From contig BDSI01000060.1 of NCBI GenBank assembly GCA_003117195.1, forward strand, positions 366,001-430,000: a DNA stretch of 64,000 nucleotides. The letters run 5' to 3'. The notes under the pieces were generated by a model. The model was given only the letters and a program-made list of their open reading frames with translations. It did no database searches and was not told the origin of the DNA. A program made the position numbers and the translations under genes. Positions within the stretch are counted from its first letter, which is position 1. Every line of letters starts with the position of its first letter. Shown here piece by piece: positions 35,311 to 46,539 of this stretch. This DNA comes from Eudorina sp. 2006-703-Eu-15 (taxonomy: Eukaryota; Chlorophyta; Chlorophyceae; Chlamydomonadales; Volvocaceae).

Positions 35311-36612
35311 ATGCAGAATAACATTCAGCGGGCTTTGCCTGCTTCGGCAATGCTTTCTGCGCTGCTTCCAGGGCTTTTCGTTGGACAAACGCGATCTAAA
35401 GTTTACACATCAAATGTAATGGATGAAACACGCGCGAAGCGTATTCATGATCATTTCAGCTATATGCGTGCACGAGTACGCTACCGGAAAGAGCTGTACA
35501 GTCTCCTCCAAGGTTGGCGTGCGGAGATTAAAGAAAAACAGCTGGATGCAGCAGCTGCCGAAAAGCTGCGGAAGGCCCAGGAGCTGCGCGATGAGGCCAC
35601 GCGGATGCAGGGGCTGATGCAGGAGCGGCAAGTAGAGCACCTACGCGACGAGGTTCGGAAAGCAGAACTCGAACACAAGAAGGTGAACTCACGTCACCAC
35701 CGGGTGCTTTTGAGACACGGACTTCCCCTGCCCCCTCGCATGGGCTGACGCTTGCGGAGCATGTGTGGTCTCGCAGGCCCAGCTGCAATTGCAGCGCGCG
35801 CACCGGCGGCAAGCGGAGCTCCAGCGGCGGGAGCAGGAGCGCGCAGAGCGGTGCGTCGTGCGCCTCTTTGGCTTCGCTGCTTTTGATGTGTTTGGGGGCG
35901 CCCTGCACCCCAACCCCTCTGGCCCAACCATTCCGAAGCATAGTCCCGACTTGTATCCATCCACCCGCGCCGGACCCATTTCAGCCTCCTGGGCGGGCGT
36001 TGGGAGTCGGCATTGGGCCAGTGGTTCAGTTCAGGTGTACTACCCGTGAGGTGCATGCTGTGCCCCATGACTCCAGGGAGGGGTGCGGCTGCCCGGCTGC
36101 CCCCACCCGATACACACAACCGTGCACACATCGCAAAGCAGCTACCTATGTGTTTAGGACAAGTACTCGTGTGTACGTGTATTTGTATGTGAAGGTGTAT
36201 GTGAAGGTGTATGTGAAGGTGTGCGCCGCGACGTGGGCTTTACCTCGTCAGGACGTTTCGCTCAGGGCCCGTACACAGCCCGTCCAGCGGCCATATAGCA
36301 TCCGCCCACCGCCAGTAGTCCACGAGTCCACCACCAGCCCCGCATCACACGCCCGCCCACGTCACGTCACGTCTCGTCACGTCTCATCTTTGACCCACTT
36401 TTCATCGTTTCCCAATTCCCAAGTTTTGTTGTTATCACCAGTTCCCAATCCGCCTCCTCCCACATCCACCCGGTCACAGGTACCAGCGGCTGCTGGCCGC
36501 CAGTCGCCACTGGATCCGACCGGAGGAGTTCGAGGCGGCCATCCACCGGGCGCTGGACAACCCGCAGCCCTTCGGATTCATCGCCAACCTGCCCGTCAGC
36601 AAGGGCGTCTGA
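35311..36612 (+). CDS. Small coiled-coil protein, possibly mitoribosomal mS26-like
   Basis: Three exons: 35311-35682, 35777-35850, 36480-36612 (TGA); 192 aa. The first ATG sits in an ACC-ATG context. The N-terminus (MQNNIQRALPASAMLSALLP) lacks acidic residues and could be a mitochondrial presequence. The centre (about residues 50-150) is a continuous Arg/Glu/Gln/Leu-rich helix (YRKELYSLLQGWRAEIKEKQ), then a short conserved-looking C-terminal block (WIRPEEFEAAIHRALDN). This layout, an early YR..L..LR helix followed by a long charged helix and a short tail, matches animal mitoribosomal small-subunit protein mS26 in size and pattern. The match is by eye and not decisive; a generic coiled-coil protein is the alternative. 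Confidence 0.65.
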
Positions 36613-37891
36613 CGCGCTCCGGGGGGGGTGGCCAGACCGTAGTAACCGTCGTCCGGGGGGTCCCGTAGTGGGTTGCGGCTTTGGCTTGCAGCACCGGTTA
36701 CCAGTGCGGGGCCGCCTTGCGTGCTGCACTGCTGCTGCTGCTGCTGCCGTCGGGTGCCCAGAGCGCATTGGGAGGATGACGAGCGGAATGGCTGGCTGAC
36801 TGAATGACTGGCTGGCTGGCTGGCTGACATACATGTGTGTGTAGGGGTATCAATTCTGTGTTGGGCACTAACTGCTTGCGGCAGGGATGGCCACTGTGGA
36901 GGCGGTGGCGCTGTCCATCCTCTGGAGGTGGAGGTGTGGTGCTGTCTGGTTGAAGGAGGTTTAAGAAGGTTGAAGGGAGCTCTTCGAGGGCGGCAGGGGG
37001 CGCATAGCGGATGGCCGGGGTTGGGGCTTCAAAAGGACAGAAAAAAACAAACCCTGGGGGTTGGGTGCTTACCGTGCGAATCGATGTCCCATGGGGCGCT
37101 TTGGCAAATGGGATGGGATGTGGCCCCCAGGTATGCGGGTTGTAATGCCTCGCGCCCGAACTGCCGTACAGCTTAACAGGAGCCTCACAGCCGGTCCCCC
37201 TTGGGTTGGTGACGTGGCTGAGCACCCGCTCCCGCGGAAGGCCAACCCGACCGCCGCATCCATCTCCCCTGCGGTGTGTGTGTGGGTTCGCCGGGCGGCC
37301 GCACCCCGCATCGCCCCGCACCTCACGCTTGGCAGTCCAACCCTGCCAACCCCCGTCCCAAACACAGCGCATGGCGGCGCGGCTGCCTGTCACACGGACC
37401 GCGGCTCGACACCATTCGTCTCGCGGCTCACTTCGCCTAGAACGCACACTTAAAAATAGGCATACACACACACATACACACGCTTCGGCATCCGCGGGTC
37501 TCTTATCTAAGCACGCTTCGGCATCTGCGGGCCAGCGGCCTGCCGGGTCACCAGACCTCAACCCAGAGACTGGGGCGGCTGGCCCCCGCGCCGTACAACC
37601 ATCCCGATGAGGCGCCTACACAGCTATCTGGGCCCGTTGGAACGCCGGGTCGGGACTCCGGGTCAACCTTGCGACGGTTGCATCCACCGCGTTCGGGTGG
37701 GAGGGTCATCCTTATTTGCTTCCGTCCGCAGCGGCGGCAGTGTTGCCACCACGCGCATTGCCAGCCCACGGCCCCAGGTGGCCATCGGCGCTTTACTTCA
37801 CGTCAAACGTTTACTCACTTAGACGGCCGAAAACGGAGCCTTTGGGTCACGAGCCTGCCTTGGTCCGCGGGTCCGGGTCGCCAGCAGACAT

Positions 37892-37926
<35 letters not shown>

Positions 37927-38334
37927 CACACGCTCGCTCGCAGAATATACACGCGTTTGGATCGGGCGGGTTCCAACGCGAAACACACAATCACCTGGGC
38001 GGTTATGGGTGGGCTTCTTGTTAAACACACAATCACACAGGCGCTGGGGTAAATGTCGCGCCGACACGGCCAAACTTCCCCTGCCCCCTCGCATCCCCGT
38101 GGTCCCCGGTGCCCCCCAGGGCGCGGACCTGTCGTGGGGTTGTCGTACACCTCCCCCCGGGGCGGGGCTAAGTTACCCTCGTCAATGCCCGGGGCGGCTG
38201 GCGGGTGGGATGCACGTGTGTGTATGTGTGTGGTGTAGGGGGAGGGTTCTGGCAGCAGACGCGTCGGGGGCGACCGGCTATGACCTCCTCTCTTCCTCCC
38301 TCCCTCCTCGGCCCACACTGCCGCAACGACGGCC
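36613..38334. other. Convergent intergenic region
   Basis: Between the plus-strand mS26-like gene and the minus-strand ODA10 gene, both ending here. It contains a (GTGTATGTGAAG)-free 3' flank, an AC tract (37890-37931) and three copies of a short dispersed motif (37481-37533 and 37953-38040). No exon is supported. Confidence 0.5.
37141..37145 (+). terminator. Candidate polyadenylation signal TGTAA
   Basis: First TGTAA after the mS26-like stop at 36612, about 0.53 kb downstream. Confidence 0.3.
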
Positions 38335-41300
38335 TCACTGCCGCAACGACGCGTACATGGACTCCAGCATGTCGACCGCCTTGGGCAGTGCCGAGATGAC
38401 CTTGTAGGCGCCCGTCAGCCGCTGCTCGATCTGCGGGGCGGACCGATCGAGGGGGGGGGCCAGCGGCGGCCCCCGACAGCATGCAGGGGAACGCGGCGGC
38501 GGCGGTGGGGTGAGGTTCTTGAGGTTCGCGACACTGCTTGAGGGGTGTTGCTTGAGGTTCGCGACACTGCTTGGGGGGTGTTGCTTGAGGTTTGCGGCAC
38601 TGCTTGGGGGGTGTTGCTTGAGGTTCGCGACACTGCTTGGGGGGTGTTGCTTGAGGTTTGCGGCACTGCTTGGGGGCAGGAGGAGGGTACCCGGGGATGG
38701 GGTCGGACCACCCATCGTCCCAACGAACCCCTCGCCCATTCCCTACAACCCCCACCGGAGGTCGGAACCCTGCCGTCGCATCCTTTCCGCTCATTCCCGT
38801 GCTGCCCGCGTCCCCTGCCCAGTCAGCCTTGTCACGCCCTCGCCCACGCGCACGTCGCCGGGTCCCGGATGTGCTCTCTATTTCCACCACCTGTATCGCC
38901 TACCAAGCTGGGGTTCTCGCTCCTCGCGGCTCTCGGAGTCTCCTTTTACCTTTCGACCACCCACCCGCCCTGTGTCTGGGCTGTTTCGTTGCAACCACCC
39001 TCCCCCCCGGTCCCCCTCCCCGCTCCCCCTCCCCGCTCCCCCTCCCCGCCCTCCCCCCCGCTCCCCCTCCCCCTCCCCCCGCTCCCCCTCCCGCCCTCCC
39101 CCTCCCCGCTCCCCCTCCCCGCTCCCCCTCCCCGCTCCCCCTCCCCGCTCCCCCTCCCCTCCCCCTCCCCCCCGCTCCCCCTCCCCCCTCCCCCTCCCCC
39201 TCCCCGGTCCCCCTCCCCCCTCCCCCTCCCCCTCCCCCCTCCCCTCCCCCTCCCCCTCCCCCTCCCCGCCCCCCTCCCCCCCGCTCCCCCTCCCCCTCCC
39301 CCCCTCCCCCCTCCCCCTCCCCCTCCCCCCTCCCCCTCCCCCTCCCCCCTCCCCCTCCCCTCCCCGCTCCCCCTCCCCGGTCCCCCTCCGTCGCGGACCC
39401 ACCTGCGCCAGCACGTCGCCCAGGGTCTCGTCCTCCAGCGGCACCGCGGGCGGGCCCCCGGGCGGCAGCGGCAGCGGCGCCACCATGGCCGCCAGGTGCT
39501 CCAGCCCGCCCCGCACGTCCGCGTGGGCCCGCAGCAGCGCCTCCAGAGCCTCCGCCGCGGAGTCTGCGCGACTGGCGGCGTCGCGGAGCTCCTCCTGTGA
39601 GGGCGGCGGCGGACGGGGGCGGCGGCGGCGAAGGAGGCGGCGGAGGGATCTTGGGGATTCGTTCCTGGCCGCGTGTAGTCCACCAGTCAGCAAGCACGCA
39701 ATGACTGTAACACCATCATCATCATCATCATCATTAGTAAAAGCACGCAGCCAGCGGCCTGGGTTCAACTCTGTCCGTCCACCACCACGCCATGAAACTA
39801 CCGAGGCCGGCGCGCACAAGCCGCTGCCGACACGGACCTTCGTGCCCACGCGCTCAGCGACCGCTGCGGCAACCGTTCTGCACGGCGGTCGTACAGCAGG
39901 CCGCTGTACAGCTGTACACGCTGAGCGCGGACCCCGGGTCTCTCCCCATCGGCGATCAAGCTCCCCTCCCCTCCCCTCCCCTCCCCTCCCCTCCCCTCCC
40001 CTCCCCTCCCCTCCCCTCCCCTCCCCTCCCCTCCCCTCCCTCCCCTCCCCTCCCTCCCCTCCCCTCCCCTCCCCTCCCCTCCCCTCCCCTCCCCTCCCCT
40101 CCCTCCCCTCCCCTCCCCTCCCTCCCCTCCCCTCCCCTCCCCTCCCCTCCCCTCCCCTCCCCTCCCCTCCCCTCCCCTCCCACCTGCGCCGCGTCCATCT
40201 GCTTCTGTGTGGACATCTTGCCGCCGCTGCGCAGGTCGTCTCGGTGCTTGCGGAGCACCTGTGGGAGGGCGGGGTGGTGGTGGAAGGGTGGGGTGGTGGT
40301 GGGAGGGCGGGGTGGTGGTGGAAGGGTGGGGTGGTTGTGGAAGAGTAGGCGGTAGCAGCGGCCGGTTGAGGGCCGGGAGGGGCGGGGCGCGAAGGGCGGG
40401 AGGCGGTGCGGTGCGGGGCAGTTGGCCGGACGACATCCCAAGGACACGAAGTGGAGAGGAGATGTTGCACACGAGACGTCGCAGGGGACACGAAGCACCC
40501 ACTACGAGGCACCCCCACCACCAGCCAGCCATTACAATCCTCTCAGAACGACGAGAGACGGCCTCCGCAGTCGGGTTTGGAGGGGGCCCTCCGGGCTCGG
40601 CCCCCCGGGACAGAGCGGCAGCAAGACACCCCGCTCGCACCTCCAGCTCCTGCACCAGCGCCAGCCGCTGCGCCGTCGCCTGGTGCCGCATCTCCACCAG
40701 GTTGGCGTACGACTCCTGCTGCGCCATCAGCCGCGCCACCAGCTCCGAAACCCGCTTTGCGCCGGTCGTACGGCACAGCTTGACGACCAGGTCACGCGCC
40801 GTGATGTCGTCCCGCTCCGCGCCGCCGCCGCCGCCACCACCGGCGGCGGCGGCGGCGGTGCCGTTGCCGTGGGGCGCGCGCTTCTCTCCGGGCCCCCCGA
40901 CGCTGCAGGCGCTAGCGTCGCTGGGCTCGGGTGTGGGTAGGGTGAGGGGCACAAACTGCCGCTGCATGAGCGCGCGGTTGGTTTGCTGCAGCGTGGCGGA
41001 CTGCGGCAGGTGGCGGCGCACAAGTGGGCGGCGGCGGAGGGTTTCACCAGGGTTTCAGGGATGAGTGCTTGAGTCTCGGTTCAGGGTTGATTTATCGGAC
41101 GGCCACGGGGTTTCATCTCCGCGCAGCACCCCGGTGGCCCCCTCACCTTCTCCCTCATCTCCGCCAGCACCCTGGCCCTGCGCGCCCGGTTGGCCGCCAC
41201 CTCCTCCTCCAGGCTCGCCAGCGACGTCTTGGCCGTCTCCTTGGCCGCCTGAACCTCCCGCCCGTACAGCGTGGCGGCCTGGGCAGCCGGGCGGGACGGA

Positions 41301-44300
41301 CACCCCCCAGGAGGGGAGGAGGGAGGGTTAGGGGTTAGGGTTTGCGACGGACTGGCCCTGAACCCCCACCCACGCCTGTTCGTTTCATTGGAGGTTTTGG
41401 CGCGCACGCGTGACCACGTGACGGTTACGTTACCGTTACGTTACCTGCAGCGCCGAGTGCTTGGTGGCCTTCTGCTCCTCCAGCGCCCGGATCCGCGACT
41501 CCAGGAGGGGCTCATCCAGCCGGAGCTTCTCCAGGACCTGCGGCCGCACAGAGCAGAGACGGAGACCAATATAGCAACATAGAGAGAGAGAGAGGAACCG
41601 ATCCATAAGCGGATCAGGCTCGCGGTAGCTGAGATGAGCTGACCGCAGCAAGACTCTGAAAGGAGCTGATGACAAGGACTGAGCAGAGCAGAGCTGAGCA
41701 GAGCCGGCCTGTGAATCATGTTGTCACTTGTCAGTCATGAAGATCTCCGGATGAGTGCACGTTACTGAAACTTCATTATGAATCATTACCCTGGTACGGC
41801 AAGGGCGGTCGGTACATCAGTGTACGGTACCGTATTCCCAACCAATCAACCAAACAAGCAACGCCATCCAACAACTTGGTTTCCAACCACTGCCGTCGCA
41901 CCAGCGCGCTCCGTGCTCGCCGCCCCTGACGCGCAAAACGTCCGTACTGCACCTGTTCGTACGTCTTCCGTATGCTGTACGCCTCGTTGGCCTTGACCGT
42001 CGCCTTCTCCAGCCGGTTCTGCAGCTGCCGCAGCTCGCGAGCCCCGGGGGCGTTGGCGGGCAGCGACGCGGCGGCGGCGGCGGCGATGGCGGAGACGCTG
42101 GGCGCGGAGCTGAGACTGGCACTCAGCGGCATGGAGGCCACGCTGGCGGCGGCGGCGGCGGCGCCGGGTACGGCAGCTGCCACCTTGGCCATGTCCTGCA
42201 GCGTGGGTCACAGGTAAGAATCAGAGCGGGGCAGAGGCGGCGCTGATGGGCAGAATCGCCGTCAACGGGATGAGGCCTGTGAGAGTCCCGTGCAGCGAGG
42301 GCGAACGGGTGGTGGGGGTTTGAAACCATGCCACTAGACGGATAAGAGGCATGATCGCACCTTCCGGGCAGAGGAGAACGACCACCGGACATGGGCGCAA
42401 GGTTGTGAGCGCGCAGCAAGGGAATCAGAATCACTGGACAGTATCACTGGACAGAGCGCAATCCACCGGGGAGACGAGGACGAGGGGAGGGCACACGGGA
42501 ACACGGCACTTGCGCACACGAGTGTGACCCACGGGACTGCGTCGCAGGGTGCGCCGTACACTGCCGGTACGGTATGGCTCACCTCCCAGTCCGGCAGTAC
42601 GTACCTTCAAGCTGTCGTGAAGGTTATCAAGCTTCTGCAGCGCGGTCTTCTTGTCCTGTGGGGTGGTTTGTGCGGCACCACCGGGTTTGCGAAGTGAAAA
42701 CTCGTAAGGGTCGGGTGCTAGGGTTGAGTGACTTGAGAGCGGCAGGAGTGCCCGGGAGCCGGCATCCACATTTCCCAGGGGCGCAGACTCAGCTGCCGGG
42801 GACAGCAGATTTCGAGACGGACCGCCCATCGCGCGGAGCTGCCAAACGGGGCCACCGCATGTTGAGGCCAGAGGTCGCGCCATTAATCACCTCCCCCGGG
42901 GCCCCAATGAAACCCTAGTGACCGACCCTGGCTCCGGAACCCGGGGCCCGCACCCTTAAGAGAGATCCCACCGTTCGTGCGACCCACCGCAACCCCCGGC
43001 CGCGCGGCCCTCCCTCCCCACCGCCTCGCGATTCCGTACTGTACGACGGTACTGCGCTCAACGTGCGCCGTACCTTGATCACTTTGTCGTACGTCCTCCT
43101 GAACTCATGCACCTGCCGCTCCAGGCGCTCGATAACCCGGCCCCCGTCGGTCGCAGTCCCCTGCTTGCCCTGGGGCGGGTCGGGTTGGGGTCGGGGCAGC
43201 GAGTGGGGTTGGATCTTGGACCTCGGTGGGTGCGGCAGACAGCGCACATGCGCCTGCCTGCAATGCACGCGCATACACACACCTGCACTGCCACATAACC
43301 ACATCAACGGAAACGACCCCAACCCCCGCGGACCCGGCATCAGGCGGCCGTCGGTGTGTCCCCGGGTCCCTCGGGGCCCCCCCCGGGCCCCCCTGACCCC
43401 TTTAGCCCGGAAGCGCCGCACCGCGCCGCGCCGCACCGCATCGCACCGCACTGCACTGCCATCCCGGCTCAGCCCCCACCTGCAGCTCCGTACTGCCTCC
43501 CCGCCGAGCCACCTCCGCCGACAGGTCCTTGTTCTCCTGAGGAGGTTTAGGAGGAGGACGAGGAGGGGGATGATAATGAGGAGGCGCGGCGGCCGTAGAC
43601 CGTAGCGACACGGTGGATCCGGGAACGTGGTGGATGCGGGGACAAAATGAAAAGAGAAAGGAAACCGGATGCGGGGACGGGGTCAGAGAGGAGGACGGAA
43701 GGCAGGCGAGCAGAGCTGTCGTGTCAGGCCCCGGCGCGGGTCAGCGGGCCAACCAGCAGCCAATCCACCGCCTCCCGGCACCGTCCCGGCGTGTGCCCCT
43801 CCCCACCTGTTTGAGCGCTAGCAGCGTGTTCTTGTTCTGTTTGATGGTCCACTGCGCCGTGTCCTGGCTGGCCTTGGTCTCCGCCTCTGAGGGGCCGGGT
43901 CGGGTCGGGTCGGGGTAGGGGTAGGGATAGAGTTAAGGCTGGAATCTAAGGCAAGACACACGTAGTAGAACGATTGGGGTGGGCGTACAGGAGGTGAAAG
44001 CGGGGGCCCTATCGTATGCACCGTAGGTACGGGCACGCCGGTCCGGACAGGCCCCGGCCCCGGCGCAGGTAGGGGTGTGCGACCCTAACCGCAAGGACGG
44101 ATCGGGCTGGCCGCCATGCTGAATTGGCATCGGCGCAGGAAAACCACAGAGGCCCCCCTTCCAGGTGACCCGGTGGCGGATGTCCTAGGTGCTGGGTGCT
44201 GGAGCTTCCACGGCGGACCGAAGGGGGGCCGCCTCGTACAACCGCTACTACCCATTCGGTGACGTTTTGGCGGTTTCACTGTCTTTGTTAACGGAACTAC

Positions 44301-44993
44301 GGAAGGGGACCCCTCAGGGACCCGCTCAGCCACGGGGGCAGGAGGCCGTCCGCTGGCTGCCGCTCTCTCTCCGAGCTGGAGGGGGGCACCGGACTGCAGC
44401 AGCCGGGCGTGTGGTGGTGGTGGTGGTGGTCCTGCTGGTGGTGCTGGTCGTGGTGCTATGCCTGCAACGCTGCCCAGCCGGCAGCCGCGGGCCACCGAGC
44501 GCCCGCCGTGTTGAGCCAGCACCCGGCACCCGCGCCCTAGGGATAACGTGGCATTGGGGGGACTGCCCTGCCTACCCCTGCCCTGCGCAGCCCGCCCCGC
44601 CCCTGCTGCGGAGCGCTGCAGCGCATCCGGGTGTGCAGCGCAGTGCAGCCGCAGGGCGGCAGGGCACCGGGAAGGCCCTCGGCTTCGCCGTCCTCCGTCC
44701 GTGGTTTGCCGCGCCTTACCTAGCTGCTGCAACCGCTCCTGCAGCTGTGCAATCAGCTCCGGGGTAGCCTCCATCTCCAGCGCAACCGCTGCGTTTCGCG
44801 AGGCCGCGACCGAGTGAACGCCTGCTCGCCCCATGACGACGCTGCTGGCGACGGAGGCCGCGCCCCGGGCTGTGTCCCTCGGGGACGTCCCCAGGCTGCG
44901 TGAGACACTTGTTGAGCGGGCCGGAGAGGGCGAGGACGGCGACGGGGCTGCCCTCGCGGCGCCTGCCGTCGGAGTCGAACGTTGGCTACTCAT
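38335..44993 (-). CDS. ODA10: Outer dynein arm assembly protein ODA10 (CCDC151/ODAD3)
   Basis: Twelve exons read on the minus strand: 44993-44720, 43886-43807, 43536-43480, 43169-43074, 42655-42605, 42195-41953, 41537-41445, 41278-41147, 41000-40641, 40258-40184, 39594-39403, 38430-38335; 582 aa, every phase consistent. Features shared with human CCDC151, from memory of the family: TAQWTIKQNKNTLLALKQ (human has an ASQWNIKKNQ-type stretch), LRQLQNRLEKATVKANEA (LENRLEKARMKAEEA type), TTGAKRVSELVARLMAQQES (a TG...LVRRFLAQGD type), and GGLEHLAAM near the end. Almost wholly coiled coil with a Ser/Ala-rich N-terminus. Known role: assembly and docking of outer dynein arms on ciliary microtubules; loss causes primary ciliary dyskinesia in people. 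Ends with TGA at 38335-38337. Confidence 0.9.
38518..38675 (-). repeat. 33-bp tandem repeat in last ODA10 intron
   Basis: Five units of TTGAGGTTCGCGACACTGCT + TGGGGGGTGTTGC. Units carry either CGCGACAC (1, 2, 4) or TGCGGCAC (3, 5), so a two-unit higher-order duplication is likely. Confidence 0.88.
38997..39390 (-). repeat. CCCCTCCCCGCT-type polypyrimidine tract in last ODA10 intron
   Basis: Nearly 400 bases of C/T with occasional G; units CCCCGCTCCCCCT and CCCCCTCCCC dominate. On the ODA10 sense strand it is polypurine (GGGGAGGGG). It lies against the donor of the 39594-39403 exon. Confidence 0.9.
39959..40182 (-). repeat. CCCCT pentanucleotide tract in ODA10 intron 10
   Basis: Over 40 near-perfect CCCCT units (GGGGA on the gene's sense strand) ending right at the donor of the 40258-40184 exon. 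Long open frames across it on both strands are repeat artefacts. Confidence 0.93.
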
Positions 44994-46539
44994 CGTCGCC
45001 ACATGGAGCTACCCGTGCAACTCCGAGCGATGCATTGTATCCGAATTCGCTTCCAGCGGAAACCAATTATCAATTTATTGCGGAAACTTGAGCGACAAGC
45101 TACCTTTGAGGTCGCTGGCAGGGGTTACACGAGACTGCCGAGAGGGCGTGCGAATGTCAGAGTCTATTAAATCTATAGAGACGCCATGCGGTAGGAATTC
45201 CTGTTTTGTTTCTTCGAATGGTCAAAGTGTTCTGCAGTTGAAGAGACAATGTCAACCAGTAAAAGAAATAGTCATTGCAGTGCATTCTGAGTCGTTAGCT
45301 ACTAGATACTGTTCAATGTGCGCTTGGAAAACCAACATGGAAGTTCTGAGGACGTACGGCATCATGACTTACCCGGTTCATGATGAATAACTTATGCTAT
45401 CACTCCAAACATATTATAGCCATTAGAGGTGAATCTGGGCGGCCTTTATCCTTTGACGGAGCCCCTAACTCTACCTTGCAACGATGTCTTGCCGTAAAAT
45501 TTTCGCCCGATTCCAGATGTAATATATAAAGCTCTAGAACTGCTCGAAATGTGTACCTGTGGCCATAGCCAACACACGTCACACCACTCAAGGCATGTAC
45601 CAGCATGTACCGTACTTGCCCACGGGTCCGTATGGCACCATGATGCGCTGCAGCTAAGCGCAACCGCGACCCCAGGTAAACCTCGCGCACGAGGCAGCAA
45701 CACAAATGATACATCAGCGCAGGTTGGCGAAGCGCGCGGCACCGCATGCATGCAGTCCTGAACTTCACCCTGATGGCTGGGAATGAACCCGAGCTCCTGG
45801 CACGGCCTTGAGCACTGCGACCAGAGTAAAAGCGCGTGGTGTGTATTGCACAAGAGCACCGTATGCGTTAGGATGCAGTATGGTGGCCTTGTGCTTTCCG
45901 AATGGATGCTGTGACAGTGGACCCAGGGTGTCGTGCTGCGCTGCAGACGGCTGGTCTGCTCTATGGCCGCCGTCTGGAACGAATGGATTAGGCAAGACAC
46001 AAAGCCATATTGGAATAGGCAAGACACAAAGCCATATGTACATTGGATAGTTGCACTTCGTTGAGTGAATAGATGACCGATTCAGACATTCAGCGGCCCT
46101 GCAGCGCGTGGGTCGGTCCTAGGCGTCGCCAGACACGCCCACCATCCAGCCCCTGCCAGTCCGAGAACCCGCCGCCCAGAACAGCGACAGCGACTTAGTG
46201 GCGCTGGTCTTGCCGGTGCTGGTTGCGGAACCACTCAGCTTTGCAACGCCAATCCGCCGGTTTTCGTTCACGTTTCAGCAGTAGCCACTGCTAATCCGTC
46301 CTTGCTTGGTGCCGACAAGGCGTCAGTTCGTGAAGCCCGGGAGCCACCAACAACCACCGGGCCGCAGGTCCGCCGTCCGCTTTCGTCGCTTTCGTTCGCC
46401 TTCACCAAGGCAGCGGCACGGTCTCTGGCACCTCCACCCGCAGCTGCTCGAAGTTCGGCGGCAGCGAGGGCAGCCAGCGACACCCGCCTAGAGTTTGAAG
46501 AACCAAAACTCTCTGCATTCGCGCCAGCCTACCTCGAAC
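44994..46539. other. Divergent intergenic region ODA10 / ubiquitin-like gene
   Basis: Contains both promoters of the head-to-head pair. AT-richer than the flanking genes. Holds a 26-bp tandem pair (TAGGCAAGACACAAAGCCAT twice, 45989-46037). No exon is supported. TATA-like or other core elements cannot be called with confidence. Confidence 0.45.

Noticed and set aside
38510..40521. Long PSPLPLPAPP-type and GGEGRGGEGR-type frames on both strands
   Set aside because: Artefacts of polypyrimidine repeats; real ODA10 exons interrupt them in another frame or strand.
41318..41345. Interstitial telomere-like repeat (TTAGGGGTTAGGGTTT)
   Set aside because: Only about two and a half units and not the usual Chlamydomonas unit; probably chance in an intron.
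44833..45390. Plus-strand open frame overlapping the ODA10 first exon
   Set aside because: It is the antisense shadow of ODA10 exon 1 plus AT-rich upstream DNA with no coding character.
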